Of a stretch of DNA of 64,000 nt, positions 1 to 11,729 are shown in pieces. This stretch comes from Siderastrea radians. Its lineage: Eukaryota > Cnidaria > Anthozoa > Scleractinia > Rhizangiidae. The notes beneath the pieces are model-generated. The model was given only the letters and a program-made list of their open reading frames with translations. It made no database searches and was not told the DNA's origin. The stretch is taken from assembly GCA_964017195.1 (NCBI GenBank), contig OZ024900.1, positions 33,873,093 through 33,937,092 on the forward strand, read 5' to 3'. Both the position numbers and the translations under genes were made by a program. Each line of letters starts with the position of its first letter. The first letter of the stretch is position 1.

Positions 1-215
1 AAGAGAGAACTAACCGGGCTTGATATCTCAGTTGATAAGAGCGCTGCACGAGTGTAGCAGAGTCACTGGTTCAAATCCTGTTCAAGCCTGAATTTTTTCG
101 GGGGTATTTTTCAACTGCTTAAGTTGATATCTGTAACTGCGCTGGTATTTATCATTTCTCATTTCATCCGCAAGTCACATATATGATTATTTCATATAAT
201 CACTAAAGTGATGTT
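1..215 (+). repeat. tRNA-derived SINE (coral type), 5' part at window edge
   Basis: Positions 16-89 fold as a degenerate tRNA: acceptor strands 16-22 and 83-89 pair, an A-box-like stretch surrounds 24-42, and a B box (GGTTCAAATCC) lies at 68-78. A non-tRNA body follows, with a short palindrome around CAACTGCTTAAGTTG near 113. This tRNA-head plus body layout matches SINEs I know from scleractinian genomes. It sits downstream of the last GH31 exon seen here, in an intron or flank of that minus-strand gene. It is not a working tRNA: the D arm and anticodon arm are irregular. Confidence 0.7.
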
Positions 216-296
216 TCTTTTTTAATGTTGTTTCCTTGATAGACCTGGGAAAAAAGAACCAGTCAGCAAAGAGCAACTCTTCGCAGCAGATATGAC

Positions 297-3200
297 CTGC
301 TGATTACAAAGATCATTCTTATTTGGGCTTATTTCATCACCTGGTTTGATCTCGTCCATGAACAGCGGTCTGCAGATCGGTTTGCCACACAGCGTGTTCT
401 CGTACATGGCATCATAGATGTACTGGATCAGCCGGTAGCGTATCTCAATGTACTTGCGGCAGATGGTAGGGACAGGCTCAGCGTACATGTACGGCTCCTG
501 GTACGGCTTGTAATAATTATCATAATGATTACGGAACCATGGCAGGAAAGCGCCCATGATGGTCCAACGAGTGAGCAACTCCGGATCAACTATCTGTCCC
601 TGTTATAAAAAGAAACGAAACAAAATGGGAAATAGTTGAAAACTGTTGGTCGTCGTTAATATTGATTCATTCCGCGGGCAGCCCGCAGGCAGTCCGTACC
701 AGCGAGAATCAAGCTTGCAAGGTTTGCGCGTAACATTTCCAAGCTACAACATAAGATTCAAACGACGTTGCCAACTTCCACGGGAAAACGTTAGATTCTC
801 AGAACTTTAAATTTTATTTTTGTGATACTTTTATGGGCGGAACATGCAATGAAAATGAGGCGCCAGTTAGAGTGAGGGAAGTCATGGAGGTTGATACTCT
901 AGAGAAACTAAACGGGGCAGGAACAACAGCAACCGATATTATAAAGGCCGTTAAAAGAAGATGAAAAATAATAGAGATTTTTGCATTATTTCGCAGTATC
1001 TCGCATCGATAAAAGCTCCTCTCTCACACCTGTTGAGAATGCCGGAACATGGAGTACGGGACAATAGTGAAAATGGTGAGGTCGTTCAGTTTTTTAAAAT
1101 AACCTACCTGCCAGGCGGCACAGAAACCTCCAATGTCACAGCCGGAGACGGGCTGAGCAGACAGTCCGATGCCAAGGATCAGCGGTATGTTCATCTGTAC
1201 GAATTCCCAGTTAGACGTGCTGTCACCTGTGCGCATAGTGGTCCATATTACATACATCACCCTTTACATCAAGGCTTAATCTTTTGAGATTGTAGATGAA
1301 ATCTTTAAGTACGTCCATTCAAATTAAAGCTACTGAGTAGTACTTTTCTGTGGTGCTGTCTATTGTGCTGTACAAGGTGGTTCTCACTTTTGAGTCTGTG
1401 GATGAAATCCTAAAGTGTGACCATTCAAATGAAAGCTACTGAGCAGTACTTTCCTGTGGGGTTGTTTATTGTACTGTACAAGGTGGTTCAATTTTTGAGT
1501 CTAAGGATGAAATCCTTAGATCTGACCTTAAAATTTCAATTCATTTGAGATGGTATGATTTAAATGTTTCTTGATTATTTTAATTTGGACACTCTAATTA
1601 GCAAAAGGTTTCAGTAAAACAAACCTGTCCACAGCCCCGCGTATCGATGAACACCAACGAAGCCTCCACGTGCGATGATAAAGTGACGTTTGCTTGGCTG
1701 TAGCCGCTCCAGTCCTTGGTAGGTGGCTTTGCACAGGTTGTAGTTGAACAAACAGCGGATTTTTGCGAATGGCTTCTTGTCGTGGTGGGAGCTGACCTGT
1801 GCATACCTGACAAAGAATAACAACTTCAAATGACGTGAAATCGTAGTACACTTTTTAGATAGGCTGACAAACTCCCAGTTAGACATGCTGTCACCTGTAC
1901 GCATTGTGGTCCATATTACATACATCACCCTTCACTTCAAGGCTTAATCTTTTGAGATTGTGTGCCCATTCAAGTGGACGCTACGGAGCAGTACTTTCCT
2001 GTGGTGCTGTTTATTATGCTGTACAGGCATAGCTTTCTTTTCGCTGATTTGGTCTGCTCTCTATAATCGTGTTAAATCTCACGAATGTGAGACCCACGCG
2101 AATAGGAACACAAGATAAAGTGAAACTTTTTGAAAAAATTTCAATTTAAGAAAAAGCAACGTTTAAGTTAAAATAGGAAACTAAACTGAAGTCTATTTCG
2201 CGTTCTTTTTCGGTAAAGCAATAATTTGACCCTTTTATATTAGTTATTTTTTAGAGAGGGTAATGTTCTACAAGTCTGTGGAGAAACGCGTTACCTGGTC
2301 TCCTCATTATCACTGATCATCAAATCCATAGGAAAAGACAAAAATGGACAGTCGGGCTGATGAACGCTGGCTTTCATCGCCGGTGTGGTCATGTCTTGCC
2401 ACACAAAATCCAGCCCCCAGTCCAACAGGTCCCGGTACTGTTCCCCCCACCATTTCTGTACGTCATGCCGTCCCAGATCGGGATAATGCCCCCATGTTAG
2501 ATGACCACGCCCATAGTTCACGTTACCGATATAGGGATCATGGGTACCGCTTCCGTCTTCGCGGGTGTTCATCACAAAGGTGCCGTTCGCTTTACCGGTG
2601 TCCAAGGCTTTGTACGGACTGTACTCTCCATTTTCATCTTTGTTTGCGCTGATAATCGGCGTGATGTTAGTACTGCATTTGAAGCCCCAGTCGTGCAGAG
2701 CGCCGAACATCTCTTTAGGGCTGGGGAACTTGGTCTTGCTGTGCGTGAATGTGCGATAGTTGTCCTACAAATAGAGTGTATTTTGTTTTAAAAAAATTCC
2801 GTTCTTTTTTCAATAAATTTTGTTAGACAGTTTGGTGTTGCATTGCATGCAACGCAAAGGGCTTTTTCTAGTTGTGTTTTTCCACAGGAAAGTTTGGGCA
2901 TTCTTTACATGGGCAAGCTTTAGTAATCTTCGATTGGACTTTTTTGTGTCCCCTCGTAATTTTCAGGTAAGCAGGAGAAGATTAACCCAAAGCCTGATAA
3001 CAACGAAAAATAAGAAGGGGATAAGCCCTACCTGAAAATCGACATCAACATGCAGTCCATCGATTGGAATCTTCCACTGGCGGTATTTAAGCCCGACCTC
3101 CATCAGCTTCCATTTGGTGTTGTAATTAGGACCGTACCCTCCCTGATGGTATCCAAACACGTACTTAGGCTTCAGACGGGTGCGTCCCGTCAGCTGTGTG

Positions 3201-4826
3201 AACTCGTTCAGTACTTCTGCCACGTGATTTCCAGCAAAGAAGTAGTAATCAAGCTCTCCATGCAGCGCGCCAAAGTAATACTGGTCTCCCTGCCGGAAGT
3301 TCATGAACGTCTGCGAAGTGTTATCGACCAGAATTCCGTAAGCGTACGAAGGACCAGCGAACGCTCCGTCGGGACTCGGGTTGTACTCGATAAGGAATGG
3401 CGAAGATTGGTACAATGGAGAGTTGGGGTTCAGTGGACCCTGTATCTCCCCCTCGGGTGTGAGATCGGGTGCTGTGTAACCAAAGTTATCATAGTTGAAG
3501 AAGGTCATGGCAGCACCGATCTTCTGGTTACCTCCTGCGTACTTGCCGAAGAAGTGTTGCTTAGGAACACGACGTTTATCAACTGTAGCACCAGCTTTCT
3601 CTCCAAACCCATAGTACTGGGAGTGAGTGGGCGCCATCTTGAATTGAGCCACAGCTTCGCCGCCATCTTCTCGGTTAACGTAGACGAGACTGTAGTCGTC
3701 GGGTTCGGCGTGGATGAGCTGCCCTGAACGGTACACCGACAGAGCGTACTTCTTCAAGTTGACACGCACCTGTTGTGCGACAAAACTTGGTTAGTTCTTG
3801 GAAATGACCCCGGTCTTGAATACTGAAGGTACAGACAGTTGCACAGGTACTGAATCAAAAGTTTAAATCACCTTGTACAGTATAATAAACAGCACCACAG
3901 GAAACAATTTGACAATGTTCAAATTGTTGACAAAGCATCCAATTATCTTAAAAGACTCTTCCTTGAAGCGTGGTACTCCCTCAGGAACTCCAACGCAGGA
4001 AACGATCATATTGACATTCCGAGTATTTACACCTCTCTGTGCTAATTTTCAACACCTTGCATTACCATTTTCATACTTTTGGATATTTACATAATTTGGG
4101 AATGTATATATTTTGGTGTTACATTTTTTCCATCGCTGATGAAGATCTAAGATGTTTGATCGAAACGTCCTGTAATTTCAACGTTCATTTGTTCACGTTT
4201 TTTAGCCAGTGGCAAACCATTTTTTACAATGTTGATCATGATTCCTGGCTACAAATTCAGTATTTTTCAATTTTAGCATTAAAACAATACAGCAATCTGG
4301 TCCTTACGGACGAGAAAAGGCAAAGGCAAGGAGAACAAAAGTGAAACAAAAAAAACTAATACTTTTGTTGTGCCTTGTATTTCGGTTTGAAACACGTAAA
4401 CTAAATAGTGCTTTAGCAGGGTACTGCTTAGTCTGCAGGTCTCAAATGTTAACTTTACCTCAAAAAGTGAAGAAGTTTTAATTTCCTAAAGCTGCCGCTA
4501 CCCACCTCTATCCTGTCCGTCTGTATCTTCAACGTCCCTCCTTCCTCCTTCACTTTAATCTCAGACGCCTCTATGCGTTCCACCTCTGTAGCAGGGGAGC
4601 GGCTCTTCACGTACGGGGCATTGGGGTCAGGATTGAAGCGCACGCGGAATGTGGTATGAGACAAAAAGTAGATGTAAACCTTGAGGCCGCCCTCGAGATA
4701 AAAAGTGAATTTATCTACGATTCCTTCCTCTTCCTGGGTCCATTTTGTTACCTTGCCCACAGTGATCCAGTTTACTCGTGTCTCAGGAGTGAACTCATCT
4801 GGTGGAACGTATCGGTACGCCGCCAT
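297..4826 (-). CDS. GH31 family glucosidase / alpha-1,4-glucan lyase-like gene, six exons, 3' end outside window
   Basis: Six exons on the minus strand join in frame with GT-AG borders: 4826-4506, 3769-3032, 2764-2295, 1806-1625, 1226-1108 and 599-297, giving about 711 residues. Exon 3 carries the GH31 nucleophile region (VWQDMTTPA), where ordinary alpha-glucosidases have WxDMNE. The DMT variant, the CSTNITP stretch in exon 3, the RYAGLWTG end of exon 4 and the NHY / EPY / IEIRY stretch of exon 6 resemble red-algal and fungal alpha-1,4-glucan lyases more than animal glucosidases. Glucan lyases release 1,5-anhydro-D-fructose from starch or glycogen. No signal peptide is seen after the chosen ATG, which follows a likely 5'-UTR splice acceptor at about 4846. 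The last donor (AG/GT at 297/296) implies a further exon to the left. Lyase rather than hydrolase activity is inference. Confidence 0.8.
1285..1560. repeat. Satellite-like tandem units (~110 bp) in intron 5 of the GH31 gene
   Basis: Two to three diverged units carry the repeated cores CTACTGAGCAGTACTTTCC and GTACAAGGTGGTTC. A partial unit lies at about 1945-2035, and a reverse-oriented fragment lies in intron 1 near 3868-3906. The same units form a larger array at 25966-26400. I see no coding content. Confidence 0.8.
1866..1962 (-). pseudogene. Partial duplicate of GH31 exon 5 with its splice acceptor, inside intron 3
   Basis: This segment nearly repeats about 1205-1296: the branch and acceptor stretch, the AG acceptor, and the first codons of exon 5 (DSxSNWEFV). 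After that the homology ends and the frame closes. It lies between exons 3 and 4, so its inclusion would scramble the protein order. It is probably an inert local duplication, although the acceptor itself looks usable. Confidence 0.7.
4060..4330 (+). mobile_element. Probable Penelope-like element fragment in GH31 intron 1
   Basis: The stretch holds CTGATGA at 4136-4142, a short self-pairing GATC...GATC, and GAAAC at 4162-4166. A similarly arranged motif occurs in the PLE-like fragments near 15911-15938 (minus) and 21540-21569. No reverse transcriptase or GIY-YIG remnant was found here, so the assignment rests on this motif and its retroelement-like surroundings. Confidence 0.35.
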
Positions 4827-5035
4827 TGTAGTTCAACGTTTCGTATTCTGCAAAGGATAATAAAAAGGTTTAGGGTGTGTTTTGTCAAGACATATTCCAC
4901 TCGAGGACTGAGTTCTGAGATCAAGGTACCTTGAAATCTTGCAGATATTCGAGATATTCCTCTCCCAACAAATTGAAAGCGGTTTTCATACTTTTGAACC
5001 TCTCTCTGAGAACAGAGGATAATGTTTCTCAAAGA

Positions 5036-6058
5036 ACGGTACACGTGAATGCCTAATCATCTCGTTTGGACCAGATAGTTCTCAACATCCTTTGAATGTT
5101 TGCCACAACAAAGTTCATAACACTCTATATAGTGTAAACAAAAGTTTATTAAAGCGAAACGATGATCGAAGTGATGAGTTGTTACATAAATGATGTAAAA
5201 CGGTATTTGAAAGAATTGAAGCGAAGCGATAAGTAGCGCGGAAGCGATCTCGAAAAACTAAAGAGTAAATAGCGAAATAAAAACTACACTTAAACTAACT
5301 ACACTTTTTCAAACTTAGAAAACAAACGTTTGGTAATACAAAAGGAAACTTACATATTAAGTACAAAGGGATAAAAAACTTTCTCCTTTGTCTGCTTGAG
5401 GGAAGTTCTCCTTTGTCTGCTTGAGGGAGCAAAAACTGTTTTCTTCAACACGTACAAAGAAGTGTTACCAAGTGAAACATTAACAGATAACCATAAAACC
5501 CGTGATATAATAATAGAACGAAACTTTAAAGACCACAAAGGAAATACGAAAACCTGAAAATATTTGGTGCTAACACTACTCTTACGAATGCTTCCATATA
5601 CTTGGTCCGATCGCAACCTAAAGCCATATAAACTCTACAACTGCATTGCGGACATTTATCTCTGTCTCTTCAGTTCGATTGCTTGATTCACTTCAGCTAT
5701 TTGGAGCTTTTTTTTTTTGCTGCTTAGCTCACAGTGAGAATAAAGAAGGTATTTCAGTGTGTTTTTTTTCAGGTCAATTTTTTTTTCGGAATACGGGGAA
5801 ATATGTCAGAATATATCAATCGCACCCCCTTCACCTACACCCACCGGCCCCACCTAAGGAGTGGAACAAGGCTCTGTTTGGTTGAACAACGTTCGATATG
5901 TTGAACGGCAAAGTAAACTTCAAGCAGTCTAATATGGCGGCAACAAGTCGCAACATCTGTTCTTTTCTTAGGTGAAGTCGAGACATCTCATTGAGCCTGT
6001 AAGCTTTTTTCGTTTTTATTAAAATGAACGGTTTCAATTGTCAGGCAATTCGTAATTC
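5036..6058. repeat. Copy 1 of a ~1-kb dispersed repeat (paralogous to 14344-15366)
   Basis: It opens with GGTACACGTGAAT and ends near CAATTCGTAAT. The whole segment aligns by eye with 14344-15366, including the GGAGTGGAACAAGGCTCTG stretch near 5858. More diverged copies of its first ~570 bp are at about 13106-13680 and 23404-23975. Open frames here are short and unlike known proteins, so I call no gene. Confidence 0.8.
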
Positions 6059-6098
6059 AATTCCAATTTCCTTTCTGATCATCGCTGGTCAGTTATTC

Positions 6099-8960
6099 TC
6101 ACCTCTTAAGCTGCTGCTTGAGTGGGTCGTGATATTTTTCAAAAGCGTTTGCTGACATTAGACTTCCCTCTTCAGCAATCAATGATTCGATATCTCTGGA
6201 ACGTTTCGTTGTCTTCAGCCGTTCAGGGCTGAGCACCCAAGTGATGTATTGTTCATGAGTTGTAGGACATATATGTGCTCGGTTACGAAACAAACATGCC
6301 TTTTTGGGGTGGTTGCAGCTCACACAGTAACGGGCGGAATGAAAAAAATATTTTGACTCGCGATCAATGAAAACGATTAAAGGTGCCAACAAGAAAAACC
6401 TACGCCACCGCCAGTGACCATAAATAACATTTCATCCTACCACACCATTTTTAGCCGATTTCGTGACAAAATTTTCCCTCCAATAGTTCTTGGCTGGGGA
6501 TAAAAACGCTAAAGCGGGTTTAAGCTTTCAATTTTATACATGTGTGAAAATGCTAAGGGAAGGTACGTTTTTCTGGGGGGGGGGAGGGCTGGGGCCTCAG
6601 AGGGGAGGGTCATCAGTGAACATGAGCACCAAAAGGGGAGGGCCATACCTCTTCACTGGGAGCAATCAATGATTCGATATCTCTGGAACGTTTGGTTGTA
6701 GTTCTTCAGCCGTTCAGGAGTGAGCACCCAAGTGATGTATTGTTCATGAGTTGTAGGACAAAAGTGTGCTCGGTTACAAAACCAACATGCCTTTTGAGGT
6801 GGTTGCGGTTCACACAGTAACGGGTGGGATGAAAAATTGTTTTGACTTGGTGCAATGAAAGCGATTAAAGGTGAATAGACCGACACGAAAAACCTACGCC
6901 ACTGGCAGTGATCAAAAATTACTTTTCATCCTCCCACACCATTTTCAGCTGATTTCGTGACAAACTTTCACTGAATTCTTGGCTGGGGATGAAAGCGCTA
7001 AAACGGGTTCAAGCTTTCAATTTTATACATGTGTGAACTGACTCTAATGAGGAGTTTTACCTTTGGGCAATTTAAAACAGATGCAATTTAAAGCAGACAC
7101 CTTTAAAAAGCCGAAAGATACTAACAGCACCTGAAGACTTTCGTTTACAGTGGTCAACTGGTTTCGTGACCGTAGTTCAAAGTTCCAATACTGCTTTTTC
7201 TCGTCAACATGAGGGCCCTGATATTAAAAGATACTGAATTGCAAGCTAGCCAGAAAAATTGCAAATGAGCCATTGCAAATGAGCGCAAGATTGAAGTGTA
7301 AACATGACGCAAGAACATTAAAAGCAAAAGATAATGATGTTAGCCCAGTAGAGCAGTGCAGTTTTGTTTTCAAGCCTACATTTAATTTTATATGCACCGC
7401 GCAGATGGTACGTAATGGCGTGCAATGTGGGAAGAATAATGGGTGATAGGTTCTTACATAAACAGGTAGATCTTTTTTGACCGGATGACACAGTTGGATG
7501 GTTAGTGTGCCAAAATATTTTTATTACTTTAGCAAGAAACCTTTTAAAGCTGTACCCGCCCCGTGAATGTTTATTCTGCTTTTATTCTGCCGCTTTTAAA
7601 AAAATTGAAATCAATGCGCAAAAAAAAAAAATCCCTTTAAGAGCTAACTTGAAATTTTCAAACAAATAGCAGTTACCGCTATTTAAGCTACAAACAATTT
7701 AATTTGTTCCGAGTAGTTTAATTGGAGATGAACTCATGATCAAAGCAGCCGCATCCAAGGGATTGAGTCAGTTAGTCCAAACCCATGTTAGAGTTAAAAC
7801 ATCAGTTCAACAATCAAAGGATTTTTTATCGGTCAATGAAGTTTTCCGTAAATGGAGGTTACTCGTTGACGAGTCCGAAAGAACTCTGCGTTGGAGGCTG
7901 ATCTTAGCCAGTTTCTTTAGGGCCATTAATTGTTATAATATCCCCTTCTCAAATTTAAGAACATACAGGACCTTTGCATACAAATTCATGTAGTACAGCC
8001 TTTAATAGGAGGTGCGAACCAAATAAAGTAAAATCGCCGGGACTTGTGGAGTAACATAGAGCTCTACATTAAACAATAAAATAACAGACTTGTATTTGAG
8101 TGATCTTGAAATATATTGACGCGCAATATTCTGAAGGGAACTTCATGGTACCCGAGAACATTTTAAAAGTCTTCAAAACTGAGATTCCGGGAAGGCAAAG
8201 CTTTCTCATATCTAAATCTGTCCAATTTCTTTTCTGATCATCGCTGCATGGTCAGTCTCCCCCAGTATCCCTAAAGCTGCTACTTGAATGGGTCGTGTGA
8301 ATTTTTTAAATAGCATTTGCTGACACTAGACTTACCTCTTCAGCAATCAATGATTCCGTTCAGGAGTGAGCACCCAAGTGATGTATTGTTCATGAGTTGT
8401 AGGACATATGCGTGCTCGGTTGCAAAACCAACATGCCTTTTGTGGTGGTTGCGGTTCACACAGTAACGGGCGGAATGAAAAAACTATTTTGACTCGGGGC
8501 AATAAAAACGATTAAAGGTGAATCAGTAGACCGACAAGAAAAACCTACGCCACTGACAGTGATCAAAAATTACTTCTTATCCAGTACCACGCCATTTTTA
8601 GCTGATTTCGTGACAACGTTTTTTCTCCAGTAATTCTTGGCTGGGGATGAAATACCCATGAAAGCGCTACATAGCTAAAGCGGGTTCAAGCTTTCAATTT
8701 TACTGATACATGTGTGAAAATTCTAATGAGAAATTTTACCTTTGGGCAATTTAAAACAGATACAATTTCTAAAAAGCAGACCGCAGACACGTTTGAAAAC
8801 CCGAAAAATGCTAACAACACAGGGAGACTTTCCTCTGAACTGGTTCCATGACCGTGGATTACAAGTTCCAAAACTCCTTTTTGTTGTGTCTGAACGTGAG
8901 AGGGCCTATTACAAGATATTGAATGGAAAGCTAGCCAGTAAAAGAATTCATTGCACGCGA
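6099..8960 (-). repeat. Three tandem copies of an ORF-containing repeat (6099-6530, 6655-7250, 8240-8960)
   Basis: On the minus strand each copy encodes, with breaks, a cysteine-containing stretch with the shared core CPTTHEQYITWVL (codons near 6270, 6740 and 8380). Frames are open for 97 and 77 codons in the first two copies and broken in the third. The downstream part (7030-7250 and 8710-8900) is duplicated too. I do not recognise the family; it may be an exon relic or transposon-derived. The stretch 7251-8239 between copies 2 and 3 holds only AT-rich DNA and one unremarkable 85-codon frame. Confidence 0.6.
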
Positions 8961-9146
8961 CCGCAAGATAAAGAAATGATCACCAAGGATAAGATGTCTT
9001 GATGTATAAACAAATTCTCCCAACTATTACCATAACAGATATATGGAGAACAGTGAGGAGAATATGAATGTTGATATTGGGGCTTAAAGGATTAATTTGG
9101 ACAGAACAGGTTAATTGCGTGCCGTTAATCATCGCATTCAACCAAG

Positions 9147-9293
9147 TTTTTGAAATCAAAATGCCTCACTGACGCAAAAGATTTCGAGTTGAAGAAACTC
9201 ACGATCGTTGTGAATATTCCAACACTGATGCCATCATTTCGGGTCCGCCGCCTCGCGAGGTTTCATAGCCAAGAAAGTCGACCATTCTACAAG
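9147..9293 (+). pseudogene. Broken copy of the cupin-gene exon 1
   Basis: The segment is homologous to 11543-11729 but lacks the first ~15 codons. It has a one-base deletion near 9217 and an altered stretch (CATAGCC) near 9272 that introduces a stop. The donor-like AAG/GTAATA at the end persists. Confidence 0.65.
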
Positions 9294-11542
9294 GTAATAC
9301 TAGAATTTTTAACGTTGCTTAGATAAACTGGGCGTATTGTTCTGGTGCATAATATTTTTGTTATTATTTTGCATTTATTATCATCGTTATTCGTTTTCTG
9401 CTCAAAACTTGCTTATTATACTGACCACAATAATCTTCCCCGCCGGACTAGCACCTAAATAGTATAACATGAAAATAGTACAGAAAAAAAAACTCAATGA
9501 CGCCACTCGGCCAACGAGCGAGAAAACAGAAACGCGGGAATTTACAACTGGTTCTTCAGATCTAAAGGGTGGAATTAATTTGCAAGCTGAACTAATATTC
9601 AAAAGGACCATTGCTGAGTCAAATTTGAATACATTGATTGTAAACTATTGCTCAACGCACCAAATGCCAGATAGAAAACTGAGGACACATGCAATCTTAT
9701 GTTGTCGTGTGGGTTATATTTTTTGTTGTAACTGAGCATCGTTCAAGGTTCTCACAAATAAACCTTTTCACGGTCTCTCAAAGAGCACCCGACGAAAAAA
9801 TTTAAGCAAAACTGACACTTGAAGTATCATTTTCTGCATTCTCAGATTGTTTCAGGGCCTTTTAAAGGCATTTCTTGGTAGGCTAATACAGGATGATCTG
9901 TGGGATTATTAAACTGAAAATTGTAAGACACACTGAAGAAATTATTGGCAACGGAATCTTATCCTCGAACTTCCAAGCTGCTGTAGCATGCTTTGCAAAA
10001 ATGCTAGCTGATCTTATTGTGCACTCAAAACGACATATTTGTCCCTCTGAGAACAATAGACATTAAACATCCTCCATGTTACGAACGTTTGAGGTGACGT
10101 TTAGCCAAAGTAAACTCTAGTTTTTTCTGCGCTATCAGTTAATCTGAATATTTCAGGCGAGTTTGGTCTTCCGAAAAGATATTCCGCCGAAGCGAACAGT
10201 TGCGTGCCCCTGGTTTCTCAGTGCCCAGCCTTGGATACTGATTGCGCTCGTAAAATGGCTTATTAAGCCTGCTGGCAATTGTGTTAAAAACTACTTCTTA
10301 TGCTAATAATTCTGCTAAGATATTATGTTCGTGTTGTGCTGGAAAAAATATTTTCCTTCTCACTGAACCAGTCAGTTGAATTGGCAATTTAACGTATTAA
10401 GTTATTTTAGCTCCTGGCTATGGATATCAAGACGTATATGCCTTCCTCTATTATGTGCATGTTTGGGGTAACGACCATAGCTGCCAACCATAGCTTCTTA
10501 TAAACATCTCTAAAGACGAGAACAATGATCTGAAAGAAACATCGTTCTACGTCCCCGGCTACCAGCGTTTTGCAGTCAAAGCTTCAGCTCGAGGGAACCA
10601 TCGTCTAACAACCGTCCGGGTTCCAAGTTACCATGTATGCTTGCAAGATACCCTTTTTGGAGTTTAAAGGTGTCCTTGTCTTCTCAGGCGCTGATTGATG
10701 ATGTTTTATACAGTAAGAATATTTGGGCCAAACGTATTTTATTTCGAAAAAAGTAAGTAAGTTCTCAATATAAAGATAAAGAGAAAGATCGCCTTATTTC
10801 CCATCCAATTCTACCATTCCCATAAAGGGTTTTAAGTTTGAATGGCAATTTGTTTTTCAAATTGGACATCTCTTTCTACAATGATGAGCTTTTTCAACGC
10901 ATCGCAGTCAAGATCTCGTATCGGGTTTAGCGTCCACGGACTCCTGCATTTTCACGAGATTCAAAAGTACTTTTCAAAGGGGACTGGTACCTTTAAAATG
11001 CACATTTAACACGTTTAACGTTCACTTACCAGCTCGCCGACGCTTTTGTCGCCTTCTCTTGCAGCGGTGTCTCGGGGTATAAATTTCAATGAAGTTTGCG
11101 ATAAATTTAATGTTAGACAGTATGACCAATCAGTCCTTGACTTAGCTTGTCAATCAGGGTTGTTGCTAGGAAACATTCTCAAATTAGTTATTCAGTACAT
11201 CGAGTGTCCAATATAGTGTCGGTAGAACGTGATGTGAATCCTTTGTACACGTGATTAAGACAGTATTTCATATGTATCTTATCGTATGATCAATGACAAT
11301 CGGACAAGTTGCGAAGGACTCATGCACACGCAATGAAAAATTGACAAGTTTACACTAAGTCCAAACGTGAATTCATTCTTAGTACGATCAGCAGCTTTCT
11401 TAACTTTGCTTGACAACCGAGGTTAGTGCTGCTATTACAGCAAAAATTCCCAGCAAGTTGTCCAATTCATTTTGTGTCCAAATATTTAGGCTTCCACTGC
11501 AGAGCAAGTTACAAGACTTCACAAGCTCTCACAAGCTCAAAA

Positions 11543-11729
11543 ATGGCAGCCAACGTAAAAAAGCCTCTAAAATTTTCCAAGTTTTTAAAATCAAAATGGC
11601 TCACTGACGCAAAAGATTTCGAGTTGAAGAAACGCACGCTCATCGTGAATATTTCCAACACTGATGCCATCATTTCTGGTCCACCGCCTCGCAAAGTTTT
11701 AAAGCCAAGAAAGTCAACCATTCTAAAAG
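11543..11729 (+). pseudogene. Intact duplicate of cupin-gene exon 1 without its second exon
   Basis: The segment is 187 bp, starts with ATG and ends at a GT donor. It encodes nearly the same 62 residues as 21850-22036, with matching phase. Unit 1 ends before any second exon, and no other downstream exon in unit 1 was found. It could only give rise to a cupin mRNA by long splicing across unit 2 to 24706, or be an alternative promoter and first exon. Confidence 0.6.

Noticed and set aside
16..89. A functional tRNA gene at the left edge
   Set aside because: The D and anticodon arms are irregular, and the body that follows is SINE-like.
11410..11607. 65-codon frame overlapping the duplicated cupin exon
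   Set aside because: It is out of frame with the conserved exon and is not preserved in the paralogous copy at 21850.
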